In this document: positions 34,576 to 43,148 of the stretch, in pieces | How positions within the stretch are numbered: position 1 is the first letter of the stretch | How the letters are laid out: each line of letters opens with the position of its first letter | NCBI GenBank assembly: GCA_963931635.1 | Contig: OZ007034.1 | Span: 124,001-188,000 of the forward strand | Source of the DNA: Caccoplasma sp905210875 | Lineage (GTDB): Bacteria > Bacteroidota > Bacteroidia > Bacteroidales > UBA11471 | Length of the DNA: 64,000 nucleotides | Direction: 5' to 3' | Program-made: the position numbers and the translations under genes | The notes under the pieces: generated by a model | What the model saw: only the letters and a program-made list of their open reading frames with translations | Told to the model about the DNA's origin: nothing | Databases searched by the model: none

Positions 34576-35202
34576 ATGGATTTTCTGAAAAACTACGACA
34601 TCATACTGGCCAGCAACTCGCCCCGACGCAAAGAGCTGCTGGCGGGGCTTGACATACCCTATCGGGTGTGTGTACTGCCCGACATCGACGAGAGCTACCC
34701 CGACACCCTGCGGGGCGAAGAGATTCCGCTCTACATCTCCCGACAGAAAGCGGCGGCTCACGCCGGCCTGCTGGACGAACATACCCTGCTCATCACAGCC
34801 GATACCATTGTATGGCTCGGCGAGCGGGTCTATGGCAAACCGCACGACAAGGCCGAAGCCCGGGCCATGCTGCACGACCTGTCTGGACAAACCCACACGG
34901 TCATCACCGGAGTAACCCTCCTCTCCCGCCAAAAGAGCCTCTCTTTCGCCACCTCAACCGAAGTGTCGTTTGCCCCGCTCACCGACGAAGAAATCGATTA
35001 TTATGTAGAGAAATACGCGCCGCTCGACAAGGCTGGCGCATACGGCATACAGGAGTGGATAGGCTATGTGGGTGTTACGGGCATACGGGGCTCCTACTAC
35101 AATGTCATGGGGCTGCCCATTCAGCGGCTCTATCAGGAGCTGAAAAAGTTTCAGACACCGTCGCCCTCAACCGACGGCCACACCTCGACCGACGCCCGGT
35201 AG
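34576..35202 (+). CDS. maf: Maf family nucleotide pyrophosphatase
   Basis: 208 aa. The start is the ATG at 34576 (MDFLKNYDIILASNSPRRK), 14 bases after the HAD stop; the open frame extends further upstream but as a shadow of the HAD gene. LASNSPRRKELL is the family P-loop-like motif; ITADTIVWLGERVYGKP, EKYAPLDKAGAYGIQ and NVMGLPI follow. Maf/YhdE proteins hydrolyse non-canonical or canonical NTPs and influence septation. Its last 52 bases overlap the convergent ATP-grasp-like gene. Confidence 0.94.
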   Translation: MDFLKNYDIILASNSPRRKELLAGLDIPYRVCVLPDIDESYPDTLRGEEIPLYISRQKAAAHAGLLDEHTLLITADTIVWLGERVYGKPHDKAEARAMLHDLSGQTHTVITGVTLLSRQKSLSFATSTEVSFAPLTDEEIDYYVEKYAPLDKAGAYGIQEWIGYVGVTGIRGSYYNVMGLPIQRLYQELKKFQTPSPSTDGHTSTDAR

Positions 35203-36347
35203 CGGGTATCGGGACCGATGGGGTTGAGCGACAGATAGCCGCTTGTCAGCCGCGTACCGTCGATGCTCAGGGGAGCCTCGGCCTGCCTACGGCGATGGTC
35301 GGCAAGAAGTTGTCCGGCATCAGGGAAATAGTCTACCCGATAGAGACCTTCGCTCCCGGCCGCCACATAACGGTCATAAAAAAGGCGCGACACCATTCCC
35401 ATGTTCATGCGCAGATTTATCTCGACACACGGGTGCAGAGCCCAGGTGCCGGCGTGCCGGTATATCATCATGTCGACCCCGAAATATCCCCGGTAAACCG
35501 AAGCCAGACGCCGGGTAAAGAAAGTTTCGAGACAGTCTCTTACCCGCCGGACGGTACCGATGCCGAGACGGATCGAGATGCGCGCCTCTATCGCTGCGTC
35601 GGAGAGCAACAGGTTACCTTTATAAGCGCCGCGCTCATCGGTGGTAAACCATGAATAGCCGGCAAAAACGACACGGTCGCCGTCGGAATAAAACTCCATG
35701 GCCATGTCGGACTCCTTATCCCAGAAAGGTTCGCCCACCACTTCGCCCTGACGGCGGAGGACACCTTGCGTCCAGCGGGCCGTAACCAGGTCATAAACTC
35801 CGCGCGTACGGCACAACCCCTTGCCGCTACCCGACCAAGGGGCTTTGAGCATGGTGCGCTCATGCGCCGAAACAAAAAGGGCCACCGACTCTTCGTCGGA
35901 GAAGAGTGTCGGCCACTCGTCGGGAAGATCGACCGAACAGTTTTCCAAGTATTCAAACACCTCGCGGGTGCGTATGCGATGCGACCACTCCCGCTGGCAC
36001 TGCAACATCGTGTCGGAAGGGAGCAGTGCCGGATTGGCCCCGTAACGCAACAACCGCTGGGCAACCTCACGGCTCCACCCCCAAGGGGTGTATCCGTCGA
36101 CATCGCCGGCAAGACGCTTCGGGCTACACACCCGACACGACTGTCCCAAAAGCGCAGGAGAGACATCGAGCGACGCGGCAAAATCAGGCGCAGGCAGACA
36201 CACAACATCGCCCTGCCGGGCATACCACAAAGGCAAGGTCGACAGGTCACGGGCAATGGCACGCGCCAAAGGCGGCGGGGTATAAAAGCGTCCGCCGTCG
36301 GCCAAAGCCAAATCGTTTTCGGGATTGAACAGATGGAGATGCGCCAT
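35151..36347 (-). CDS. ATP-grasp-like protein, function unknown
   Basis: 398 aa. Begins HLFNPENDLALADGGRFYTP, a start I associate with a conserved Bacteroidales family without known function. In the C-terminal two thirds MLKAPWSGSGKGL looks like the glycine-rich ATP loop and ALHPCVEINLRMNMG like the metal-binding E-x-N of the ATP-grasp fold, so it may be a ligase joining a carboxylate to an amine or thiol. There is no signal peptide; cytoplasmic. Its ATG shares a base with the stop of the upstream A1S_2505-type gene (TGATG), so the two are translationally coupled. Confidence 0.72.
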   Translation of the reverse strand: MAHLHLFNPENDLALADGGRFYTPPPLARAIARDLSTLPLWYARQGDVVCLPAPDFAASLDVSPALLGQSCRVCSPKRLAGDVDGYTPWGWSREVAQRLLRYGANPALLPSDTMLQCQREWSHRIRTREVFEYLENCSVDLPDEWPTLFSDEESVALFVSAHERTMLKAPWSGSGKGLCRTRGVYDLVTARWTQGVLRRQGEVVGEPFWDKESDMAMEFYSDGDRVVFAGYSWFTTDERGAYKGNLLLSDAAIEARISIRLGIGTVRRVRDCLETFFTRRLASVYRGYFGVDMMIYRHAGTWALHPCVEINLRMNMGMVSRLFYDRYVAAGSEGLYRVDYFPDAGQLLADHRRRQAEAPLSIDGTRLTSGYLSLNPIGPDTRYRASVEVWPSVEGDGV

Positions 36348-37168
36348 CAGCTCAGCGTAAAGATAACTTGCCAGAACGAACGCGGCAAGGCAATATTGGG
36401 CACATCGGCAGCCCCGGCAAAGAGTGGTGCAATCTCCTCATCAGAGAAGCCGGCAATACCGCAGCCCACACGGGTTACGAGAAAACGGTACTCGGGGTGT
36501 GAACGGGCAAAGGCTATAAACTCATCGACATAGGGTTTTATCATCTCCACACCGGCCCGCATGGTAGGTATGGCATACGACCTGCCGGTAAGGCCCTTCC
36601 CTATCCCCCATTCGGCACCGAATTTCCGGTTGGCAATACAGGCGGCTCCACCATAATGTTTACCCGAGAGGTTGCTCCCGAAAACAAAAATCTCGTTATC
36701 GGCCAGGCTCTCGATACTATCCGATGCTATCCGCTCCGACGGGAGAGCCGGAAAGTAGAGCCCCTTTTGCAGCAACACCTTCCAGAACGATGCCGGCAGG
36801 GCTACATGCGGCATCGCCACAGCCGGAGCGAAAAGTGGGGCAATCTCCTCATCGGAAAAACCGGCAATGCCGCAACCGACACGGGTAACCCAGAAACGAT
36901 ACTCGGGGTGTGAACGGGCAAAAGCCAAGAAGGTATCGACGTGAGGTTTTACCATATCGACACCGGCCCTCACCACGGGAATGGCATAGGTAGCACCTTT
37001 AAGCCCCTCGGTAACGCCTCCGGCCCCGAATTTTTCATAGGCCACGCGTGCCGCGCCACCGAAATATGGGCCCATGAGCGACGAACCAAAAACGAATATG
37101 TCGTTTGAGGCCAATCGTTCAATCTTCTCAGGGGTAGTACGTCCGTCGGGAATCGTTTGTATAAGCAT
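36347..37168 (-). CDS. Tandem A1S_2505-type domain protein
   Basis: 273 aa made of two clearly similar halves (about 18-140 and 155-273). Each has DIFVFGSSLMGPYFGGAAR or EIFVFGSNLSGKHYGGAA, then KGATYAIPVV / TGRSYAIPTM, then FARSHPEYRF, and then VTRVGCGIAGFSDEEIAPLF. This matches the A1S_2505 family, described as phage non-structural proteins, and the Gly-rich N-terminal block with a later VTRVGCGIAGF is reminiscent of macro-domain ADP-ribose pockets. Single-domain members are usual, so this internal duplication is notable. It is translationally coupled to the ATP-grasp-like gene and lies after a terminator. Confidence 0.78.
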   Translation of the reverse strand: MLIQTIPDGRTTPEKIERLASNDIFVFGSSLMGPYFGGAARVAYEKFGAGGVTEGLKGATYAIPVVRAGVDMVKPHVDTFLAFARSHPEYRFWVTRVGCGIAGFSDEEIAPLFAPAVAMPHVALPASFWKVLLQKGLYFPALPSERIASDSIESLADNEIFVFGSNLSGKHYGGAACIANRKFGAEWGIGKGLTGRSYAIPTMRAGVEMIKPYVDEFIAFARSHPEYRFLVTRVGCGIAGFSDEEIAPLFAGAADVPNIALPRSFWQVIFTLS

Positions 37169-37194
37169 AGATCTGAACTTAAATTGGGGAGAAA

Positions 37195-37225
37195 AATGAA
37201 GCGGGTGCGATGCACCCGCTTCATT
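37195..37225 (-). terminator. Terminator of the universal stress protein gene
   Basis: Fourteen perfectly paired bases (37195-37208 with 37212-37225) around a 3-base loop, followed on the minus strand by a T run. Confidence 0.85.
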
Positions 37226-37233
37226 TTATATTT

Positions 37234-38373
37234 CTATACATTACCAGATGCCGGAATAACGAGCAGAGGCGTGTCGGAATGGAATATCATCTTATGGGCC
37301 AGTCCGGGGTTGAACAGGCGGGCAAAAACGTTGCGCCGTCGCGTCGACATGGCCAGCAAATCAATTTTTTCCTTCTCAACGAAAGCTTCCAGCTCGTCCA
37401 GCAGGTTATCTTCCTTCTTTATCAGCGAACAGGATACTTCATATCCCTCGTAATGCTTTTCGAGATAACTCTTCATGCCCGAGAGACGCACATCGTCCCA
37501 CACATCTTTTTGCGACTGAATATGTACGAAATGCACCTTGAACCGGAAAGCGGCAAAGAGCCGCATGAAAGTATCGACCGCGAGCAGATCCTGCTGGTCG
37601 AAATTGGTAAAGAAAGCGATGCTTCTTACACTTTCAAAGCCGACAAAGGGTACATTCTCGGGTATGGCCAGCACCGGAACACAGGCCGACTCAAAGACTT
37701 CGGCCGTTACGCTTCCTATCAAATCGCTTTCCTTGCGGCCCTTTCCACGGGTACCCATGACGATGAGTGCCGGACGATTGGTCTTGGCATAGCGATATAT
37801 TTCGTCTTCAGGAATACCGTCTTTCCACACGGGTTCTACCTCGACGTCGGGCAGACGTCCCAGTTTTACCTCCTTGTTGAGGGCTTCGAGCAGTTTCTTC
37901 ATATCTTGCTCGGCCTGACGGCGTATCTCCTTGTACATCTCCATGTCGCTGTCGTTGACGGCTTCGATGGAGAATACGCTGGTGGCCGAGAGCATGCTCA
38001 TGAAATCGGGTATGAGGTAGGTGTGCAACAGCACCACTTTGGCTTTGAGCGGGCCGGCCACTGTAAAAGCAGTGCGGCATGCCTTGATAGAATAATCGGA
38101 GAAATCGACAGGAACCAGTATCTGATTCTCGCGACTCTCCGATTTATTATTTTCCCGCCACTCTTCAAAGATGGGACTGTTTTCGAGAATTTTGAGGGCG
38201 TGCGGCAAATCGTTTTCCCGAATGCGGATACGCACCCCCGACGAAACAACCGGTTGTATAAGGTTGACATTCTGTATGGCAACAGGTATACCCTCGTTTT
38301 CCAATATACCTTTTATGATCTGAGCTTTCTCGTAGGTATATATTGCTACTGTTATTAATCTGTCTTCACTCAT
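37234..38373 (-). CDS. DUF2007-UspA-UspA universal stress protein
   Basis: 379 aa. The first 75 residues (ITVAIYTYEKAQIIKGILEN, VRIRIRENDLPHALKIL) form a DUF2007-type signal-transducing domain. UspA domain 1 (about 85-240) opens QILVPVDFSDYS and has the ATP-binding pattern in VMGTRGKGRKESDLIGS, that is G-x2-G-x9-G-S. UspA domain 2 (about 245-379) lacks this pattern (LLAMSTRRRNVFARLF), so it is probably non-binding. DUF2007 domains are found beside or in stress and signalling proteins. Role: cytoplasmic stress sensing is inferred. It stands alone with its own terminator. Confidence 0.88.
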   Translation of the reverse strand: MSEDRLITVAIYTYEKAQIIKGILENEGIPVAIQNVNLIQPVVSSGVRIRIRENDLPHALKILENSPIFEEWRENNKSESRENQILVPVDFSDYSIKACRTAFTVAGPLKAKVVLLHTYLIPDFMSMLSATSVFSIEAVNDSDMEMYKEIRRQAEQDMKKLLEALNKEVKLGRLPDVEVEPVWKDGIPEDEIYRYAKTNRPALIVMGTRGKGRKESDLIGSVTAEVFESACVPVLAIPENVPFVGFESVRSIAFFTNFDQQDLLAVDTFMRLFAAFRFKVHFVHIQSQKDVWDDVRLSGMKSYLEKHYEGYEVSCSLIKKEDNLLDELEAFVEKEKIDLLAMSTRRRNVFARLFNPGLAHKMIFHSDTPLLVIPASGNV

Positions 38374-38483
38374 GATTTACGGATTTTTCGCATGAAACAA
38401 TTACCAATGCACACAGAAACAAACAGAAGTGTATGCGTTCTGTTCAAAAACGGGTACGGAGGCGTTTCTCCGAAAGGCGAAGG

Positions 38484-38738
38484 CTATGCGTTTTCCTCTT
38501 CCAATATCTTCATGGCCATATCATAGATGGTCGTATTGTCGAGGACTACGATACCACCGTCAGGGCCCGGCTCGATGTGCAGGCCGCAGTTTTTCCCGAA
38601 CTCATAGTTGTTGCCGCCGAAATAGTTACGTACGGTTTGGACGGTTACATTCAATTCATCGGCGATTCTGTGCATGGAACCGTCGGGTAAACTATCTTTG
38701 ATACGACGCAGTTCGTTGAAAGAAATTGTCTTTGTCAT
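38484..38738 (-). CDS. Small helix-turn-helix DNA-binding protein
   Basis: 84 aa. DGSMHRIADELNVTVQTVRN looks like a helix-turn-helix (IADELNV turn TVQTVRNYF). The C-terminal half (HIEPGPDGGIVVLDNTTIYD) is a short beta hairpin plus a helix ending in a Glu-rich tail. Similar small proteins are common in Bacteroidales and probably bind DNA as dimers, but targets are unknown. Its start lies 191 bases from the PAP2 stop; that gap holds a short tandem repeat and no clear promoter. Confidence 0.8.
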   Translation of the reverse strand: MTKTISFNELRRIKDSLPDGSMHRIADELNVTVQTVRNYFGGNNYEFGKNCGLHIEPGPDGGIVVLDNTTIYDMAMKILEEENA

Positions 38739-38903
38739 GGCGATAAAATTTTAAGGGGTTAAACTCTTCGTTGATTGTTTTCCGGCAATAAATATAATTT
38801 TAATATTCGGGAAAAGCAAATAAATCGATGCTTTTTTGTACACAATTTCTCATTACCGGTCATAAGTATTTCTTTTATAGAATCAAAGATGTACCAGCAA
38901 GTG

Positions 38904-38935
38904 AGTCAAAGGGTCAAAGGGTCAAAGAGTCAATG
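38904..38935. repeat. Short tandem repeat, four 8-base units
   Basis: Units AGTCAAAG, GGTCAAAG, GGTCAAAG and AGTCAATG run in tandem from 38904 to 38935. The PAP2 stop codon (38930-38932, minus strand) falls inside the last units, so slippage here could alter the end of that gene or its 3' untranslated region. Confidence 0.7.
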
Positions 38936-39610
38936 CAAGGAAAAGTTCAGGGCAGGAGCAGCCACGAGTATAAACAGGAAAGTCACATATACAACAACGG
39001 TTACCAGTCTCACCTGAGAAGACCCGGCATAGGGCTGCCGCCCGGGCATACGGAACCATGATCGTCCATACATATATAAGCGATAGCTTCCCCACCCGAC
39101 AAAAGTCCCCCACAAGAGCCCCACCACAATATCGCCGGGGTAATGCACGCCAAGATACATGCGCGAATAGCAGGTGAGCAAAGCCCATATCACGGCCGTC
39201 ACCGTGTAAAGGCGGTTACGAAAGAGCAACGAGGTAAAGGTTACAATACCGGCAGCATTGGCGGCATGGCTCGAAAAGAATCCGTACATACCGCCTCTAT
39301 ACCCGTTGACAATGGTGACGAGCGAAGCGATGTCGGGGTCTCGTGCAGGACGCAAGCGCTCAAACAGGGGCTTGCACACCGAGGAGGCAAACTGGTCGCA
39401 CAGCAAAACAACAACACCGGCCATGACCACAAGCCATAGCCCCTCTTTCCAGCCACCAGAGCGAAATGCCACATATATCATCGACAAGATGAGCGGTATC
39501 CACACCAGTTTCCCGGTATAAATCCACATTACCTGGTCGCCATAAAGCGAATGTCCCTGATTGAAAAAGAGCAGCAGGGAGCGGTCGAGTTCAAGCAGCG
39601 TATCGAGCAT
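38930..39610 (-). CDS. PAP2 family lipid phosphatase
   Basis: 226 aa, six predicted membrane segments. The phosphatase signature is complete: KPLFERLRP (K-x6-R-P), FFSSHAANAAGI (S-x-x-S-H), and SRMYLGVHYPGD (S-R-x5-H-x3-D). Such enzymes dephosphorylate undecaprenyl pyrophosphate, phosphatidate or lipid A in the membrane. The start at 39610 is preferred to the TTG at 39619 because the latter lies inside the -7 promoter box. Few bases separate that box from the ATG, so the mRNA should be almost leaderless. Confidence 0.88.
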   Translation of the reverse strand: MLDTLLELDRSLLLFFNQGHSLYGDQVMWIYTGKLVWIPLILSMIYVAFRSGGWKEGLWLVVMAGVVVLLCDQFASSVCKPLFERLRPARDPDIASLVTIVNGYRGGMYGFFSSHAANAAGIVTFTSLLFRNRLYTVTAVIWALLTCYSRMYLGVHYPGDIVVGLLWGTFVGWGSYRLYMYGRSWFRMPGRQPYAGSSQVRLVTVVVYVTFLFILVAAPALNFSLH

Positions 39611-39616
39611 AATGGG

Positions 39617-39648
39617 CAAAGATAGGCCTTTTGCCCCGCATGGACAAG
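39617..39648 (-). promoter_or_regulatory. Promoter of the PAP2 gene, with overlapping dyad
   Basis: Minus strand CTTG (39645-39648), 20-base spacer, TATCTTTG (39617-39624), then six bases to the ATG at 39610. A perfect dyad with 7-base arms (39614-39620 and 39630-39636, GGGCAAA / TTTGCCC) covers the -7 box and could be an operator. Confidence 0.7.
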
Positions 39649-39679
39649 CCTGCGTGTTAAATTCATTCGATGACGGAAA

Positions 39680-40441
39680 TTAAATCACTTCAAGCTTGTC
39701 GGTCGGTATCCAACCCTGGTTACCGTCTTCAAGGCGTATCTCGCTCCACTCTCCCACATGGTCGGTAAGATATACTTTCGTACCTTCATGCAGAACAAAA
39801 AGTTCGGTACCACTCTCCGACGGAGAACTTTTCACGGTGATGGTAGGTGCCATGATAATGGCCGTGTCACGATGTGTAAGTACGGCTTTCTGCTCCGAAG
39901 CAAAATGATTGGCGGCAACGGTAACAATCAGAGCCAGCAAGCCGGCAAAGAAGCCTACTTTACGCCAAACAACCCGCTCAACAAAAATGTAAAGCAAAAG
40001 CCCAACCAGAAATAACAAAAATGCCACCACGGCGATAACTGCCCAGGCATTCGACGAAAAGATGTTTTGGACCGTCGTCATCCATCTTTGGAGGAAAAAG
40101 GTTCCCAGCGGTTCAATCTTGTCGGAGATACGGGCCTGGGCCATGGTCAGGTTGAAGCGGGCATCTTCGTTCCCGGGATCGAGCAGCAGCGAACGTTCAT
40201 AGTTGAGTATGGCACGCGAATAAATGCCACTCTTGTAATAGGCATTACCCAGATTGTAAAAATAGGCAGCCGAGGTTCCGTCCTGTTCACCCGACTGTTC
40301 GTACAACTCGGCAGCCTGCGCATAATCGCCGTTGCGGTAAGCCTCATTGGCCCGGTCTATCAAAGTCTGTGCATCGGCTTTCCCGGCACAGAAAACAGCC
40401 AAGAGAAACGCCATCTGGAAATATATCTTTTTGAAACTCAT
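39680..40441 (-). CDS. batE: BatE, TPR and SH3-type aerotolerance protein
   Basis: 253 aa from the ATG at 40441 (MSFKKIYFQM); the in-frame GTG at 40450 is weaker. Signal peptide (cut near ADAQ), two TPR units (about 25-100: RANEAYRNGDYAQAAELYEQ, YNLGNAYYKSGIYSRAILN), two membrane helices (about 125-175) and a C-terminal SH3-like domain (TVKSSPSESGTELFVLHEGT, GWIPTDKLE). This is the BatE layout from Bacteroides aerotolerance operons. It likely scaffolds Bat proteins in the envelope. Last gene of the operon. Confidence 0.92.
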   Translation of the reverse strand: MSFKKIYFQMAFLLAVFCAGKADAQTLIDRANEAYRNGDYAQAAELYEQSGEQDGTSAAYFYNLGNAYYKSGIYSRAILNYERSLLLDPGNEDARFNLTMAQARISDKIEPLGTFFLQRWMTTVQNIFSSNAWAVIAVVAFLLFLVGLLLYIFVERVVWRKVGFFAGLLALIVTVAANHFASEQKAVLTHRDTAIIMAPTITVKSSPSESGTELFVLHEGTKVYLTDHVGEWSEIRLEDGNQGWIPTDKLEVI

Positions 40442-40457
40442 AGTCAGCACACGTTTA

Positions 40458-42275
40458 TCATTTGATGTTTTCCATTTTTCCTATCACGTCGAGGGTCTCT
40501 TCGTAAAGACGATCCATCGCCTCATCGTTCTGCGAAGGAGCATAACGGGCAAATTCGCAAGTATCCATCACCTCCATTACCCGTGCAATAAGCGGGTCGT
40601 CGGCACCGTAAGCGTGCAACTTGGCGGCAATATTGTCGCGAGAGAGTTCCGAGAGAGGCAATTGCAACTTGTCACTTATATATCCCCAAAGAGCTTTGAG
40701 GGTTTCGTCGTAAAACTGTTCGTTGTTGCGCTCTTTGAGGTACTTACCAGCCACCTTCAAACGTCGTATCGCCACCTTATTGGCTTTCTTGGTACGGAGA
40801 CGGGCAACATTGGCACGTTCCCGGGTCTGCCGATAATTAATAAGAAGGAAAGCAACAAGCAGCAATACCGGCACTATATAGCAAAGCCGATAGGCCCAAG
40901 AACCGTAGAAGAACGACAACTCTTTCTCCTGCTGCAAATCGCCCAAACGAATGAATCGGATATCCTGATTGAGTTGCTTTACAGCCTCCTTGTCGGAGAA
41001 GTTGGCAAGGACTACCGAATTGTCATTGCCCGCACCACGTGCCACGGTCAGATGGTATTCAGGCGTCTGCAACGTCTTGTACTGTTTTGTATTGATGTCG
41101 AAGTAGGTAAACTCGACAGGAGGCAAGGTAAACTCTCCGGCCGAACGGGGAATAATCGTATATTCTACCGTGCGGGTACCACTCACTCCCGAAGGAGTGT
41201 TTTTCAAGTCGGTCGATACTTTGGGGTCGTAGACATCAAAGTCGACCGGGAATTTCACCGCTGGATTTTTCATGTATCTCAAATTGGCCGTACCCTCCAA
41301 AACCAATTTCAACGTAACAGCCTCATTGGCAGTGAGAGACTCCTTGCTCAACGACGAAGTGAGTTTGAGCCGCGAACCTACGGCATTCATAAACGAAGCC
41401 GGTTGTGGCGATGGCAAGGGCTTTACCCGCACGGTAACCGGCTCGGTCGTAGCTGTTCTTATCAGTTCCTGCGTACCTCGCATCATGCGGAAAATGCCCG
41501 GCATGGCACGCTCCACCAGAATGGAGACATCAAAACTGCCCTGCGAAATCTTCAACTCACCCGAATGTTGCGGATAGAGTAACATCTGTTTAACGACAAC
41601 CACCTGATAGTTTTTGCCGTTGTAGTGTTCCCATTCGACTTGCGTTTCACCTCGGTCTATTTCTTGGGAGACGAAACCGTCGAAAGATGGCAGAGTTGCA
41701 TTCTGTATACCCAATATATTGCCTCCACGCGTATAGAACTTAATGGTTGCCAATATGGGTTCCTGTTCATATACCGATGTTTTGGACAATATAAGACGGG
41801 CAAACAATTCGGGCTCTTCCTCCCCACTGGCCTGCTGTGCACGGCTGCCGGCTCCGCTATTACCGCCCGCAGGGGCCGGCGTATTTGGGTCGGGAGGCAA
41901 CACCTGTATGTTCAACGTATTTGACGACAACTGTTTGCCACCAACTTCTATGGTAGCCGCAGCAATTGTATATGTACCCTCCTTGTCGGCACGAAGCGTA
42001 TAGGTATAGGCATATTCACTTATCCGCGACATCTTTCCGTTGACAATCGATACCTGGTTACTCTGCGAAGTGGCCGGCCCGAACAACACCGAAAATCCCG
42101 GAAAATCGGGAGGCATAAATTTATTTCCACTGGCATTCTGCAAGGTAAACACGACTTGAAACTGTCGGCCCTGTATCACCTGCTTGGGCGCCGACGCCGT
42201 GAAAGTCACATCGTCGGCCATCACCGGTGAGAACATGGCCATACAGGCTATTATCACAAAAACTATTCTTGGCAT
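40458..42275 (-). CDS. batD: BatD, aerotolerance protein
   Basis: 605 aa from the ATG at 42275; the GTG just before it is not needed. A signal peptide (cut near VMAD) is followed by large beta-sandwich domains (VTFTASAPKQVIQGRQFQV, LKLTSSLSKESLTANEAV), one membrane helix near residue 460 (AYRLCYIVPVLLLVAFLLIN) and a cytoplasmic helical tail. This is the BatD family, required in the operon that gives oxygen tolerance in Bacteroides fragilis. The extracytoplasmic part probably binds partners or substrates of the MoxR-VWA machine. It is 16 bases from batE. Confidence 0.92.
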   Translation of the reverse strand: MPRIVFVIIACMAMFSPVMADDVTFTASAPKQVIQGRQFQVVFTLQNASGNKFMPPDFPGFSVLFGPATSQSNQVSIVNGKMSRISEYAYTYTLRADKEGTYTIAAATIEVGGKQLSSNTLNIQVLPPDPNTPAPAGGNSGAGSRAQQASGEEEPELFARLILSKTSVYEQEPILATIKFYTRGGNILGIQNATLPSFDGFVSQEIDRGETQVEWEHYNGKNYQVVVVKQMLLYPQHSGELKISQGSFDVSILVERAMPGIFRMMRGTQELIRTATTEPVTVRVKPLPSPQPASFMNAVGSRLKLTSSLSKESLTANEAVTLKLVLEGTANLRYMKNPAVKFPVDFDVYDPKVSTDLKNTPSGVSGTRTVEYTIIPRSAGEFTLPPVEFTYFDINTKQYKTLQTPEYHLTVARGAGNDNSVVLANFSDKEAVKQLNQDIRFIRLGDLQQEKELSFFYGSWAYRLCYIVPVLLLVAFLLINYRQTRERANVARLRTKKANKVAIRRLKVAGKYLKERNNEQFYDETLKALWGYISDKLQLPLSELSRDNIAAKLHAYGADDPLIARVMEVMDTCEFARYAPSQNDEAMDRLYEETLDVIGKMENIK

Positions 42276-42336
42276 CACTATTTTGTTTTATCGGTTTGGG
42301 TAACCTCGTCAGGCCCACTGTCGAGCCATCATCGGA

Positions 42337-43137
42337 TTACCATTCTTTATCGGTTTTACGTCTTTGACGCTGGTCGAGCAACTTTTGTTGTACTTTTTCC
42401 TGGGTCTTCTTCTCGTCTTGCTGCATCGCATCAAGTATCTGCTGTGCATTCTCGGGCGAGATAGAGCCAGGCTGCGGCTGGCCGTTATCGGCAGGCCTGT
42501 CGTCTTGTCGCTCTGGGTTCTGAGGATTCTGATTGGGTTGTTGTTGCGGCGAATTCTGTTGTTGATTCTTATCGTCGCGGTCCTGGTTCTTGTTCTGATT
42601 CTGCTGGTTTTGTTGCTGCTGTTGGTTCTGTTGTTGCTGCTGGTTATCCTGATTCTGTTGCTGTTGTTGCTGCTGACGCAGTTTCAACTGAGCCATACGC
42701 AGATTGTAACGAGCCTCGTGGTCATCGGGATTACGTCGCAGGGAGTTTTTATAGGCCTCAATGCTTTCGGCATACTTCTCCTGCATATAGAGTGAATTAC
42801 CGAGGTTGTACCAGTCGGCCGCCGTCTCTTTCTTGTCATCATCGGGACGTTCTTTGGCGGTGAGACTCTGATACTGTTTGGCAGCTTCTTCAAATTTTCC
42901 TTGCCGGAACAATGCATTACCGATGTTATAGACCGCTTTCTCCGAAGTGGGATCGGCATCGAGCGAACGCCGATAGTTGACTTCGGCCTCGGTATATTTT
43001 TCGTTTTTATAATCTTCGTTCCCTGCACGCAATTTCTGCCGAGAAGTCTTGGCATCGACATTCTGCGCCATGGCTCCGGGAAGCGCCATCATACACAAGG
43101 CCGTCCCGGCTATGAGACAATAAATTTTCTGCTTCAT
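42337..43137 (-). CDS. batC: BatC, TPR protein with Gln/Asn-rich segment
   Basis: 266 aa. Signal peptide (cut near AMAQ), then TPR units (KLRAGNEDYKNEKYTEAEVN, AVYNIGNALFRQGKFEEAAK, WYNLGNSLYMQEKYAESIEA). Residues about 153-222 are almost wholly Gln, Asn, Pro and Asp, encoded by CAA/CAG runs, before a charged C-terminus. BatC partners the VWA proteins BatA/BatB. The Gln-rich stretch is longer than needed for TPR function, and it may vary in length by slippage. Confidence 0.9.
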   Translation of the reverse strand: MKQKIYCLIAGTALCMMALPGAMAQNVDAKTSRQKLRAGNEDYKNEKYTEAEVNYRRSLDADPTSEKAVYNIGNALFRQGKFEEAAKQYQSLTAKERPDDDKKETAADWYNLGNSLYMQEKYAESIEAYKNSLRRNPDDHEARYNLRMAQLKLRQQQQQQQNQDNQQQQQNQQQQQNQQNQNKNQDRDDKNQQQNSPQQQPNQNPQNPERQDDRPADNGQPQPGSISPENAQQILDAMQQDEKKTQEKVQQKLLDQRQRRKTDKEW

Positions 43138-43148
43138 GACCCTGTTTT

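Noticed and set aside
37210..38358. Plus-strand ORF of 382 codons
   Set aside because: Antisense to the universal stress protein gene and starts inside its terminator.
40347..41582. Plus-strand ORF of 411 codons
   Set aside because: Antisense to batD and the start of batE; no family signature.
42560..42680. Repetitive CAG/CAA tract considered as a CRISPR-like or satellite array
   Set aside because: It has no spacers and is in frame within batC, coding for Gln and Asn.
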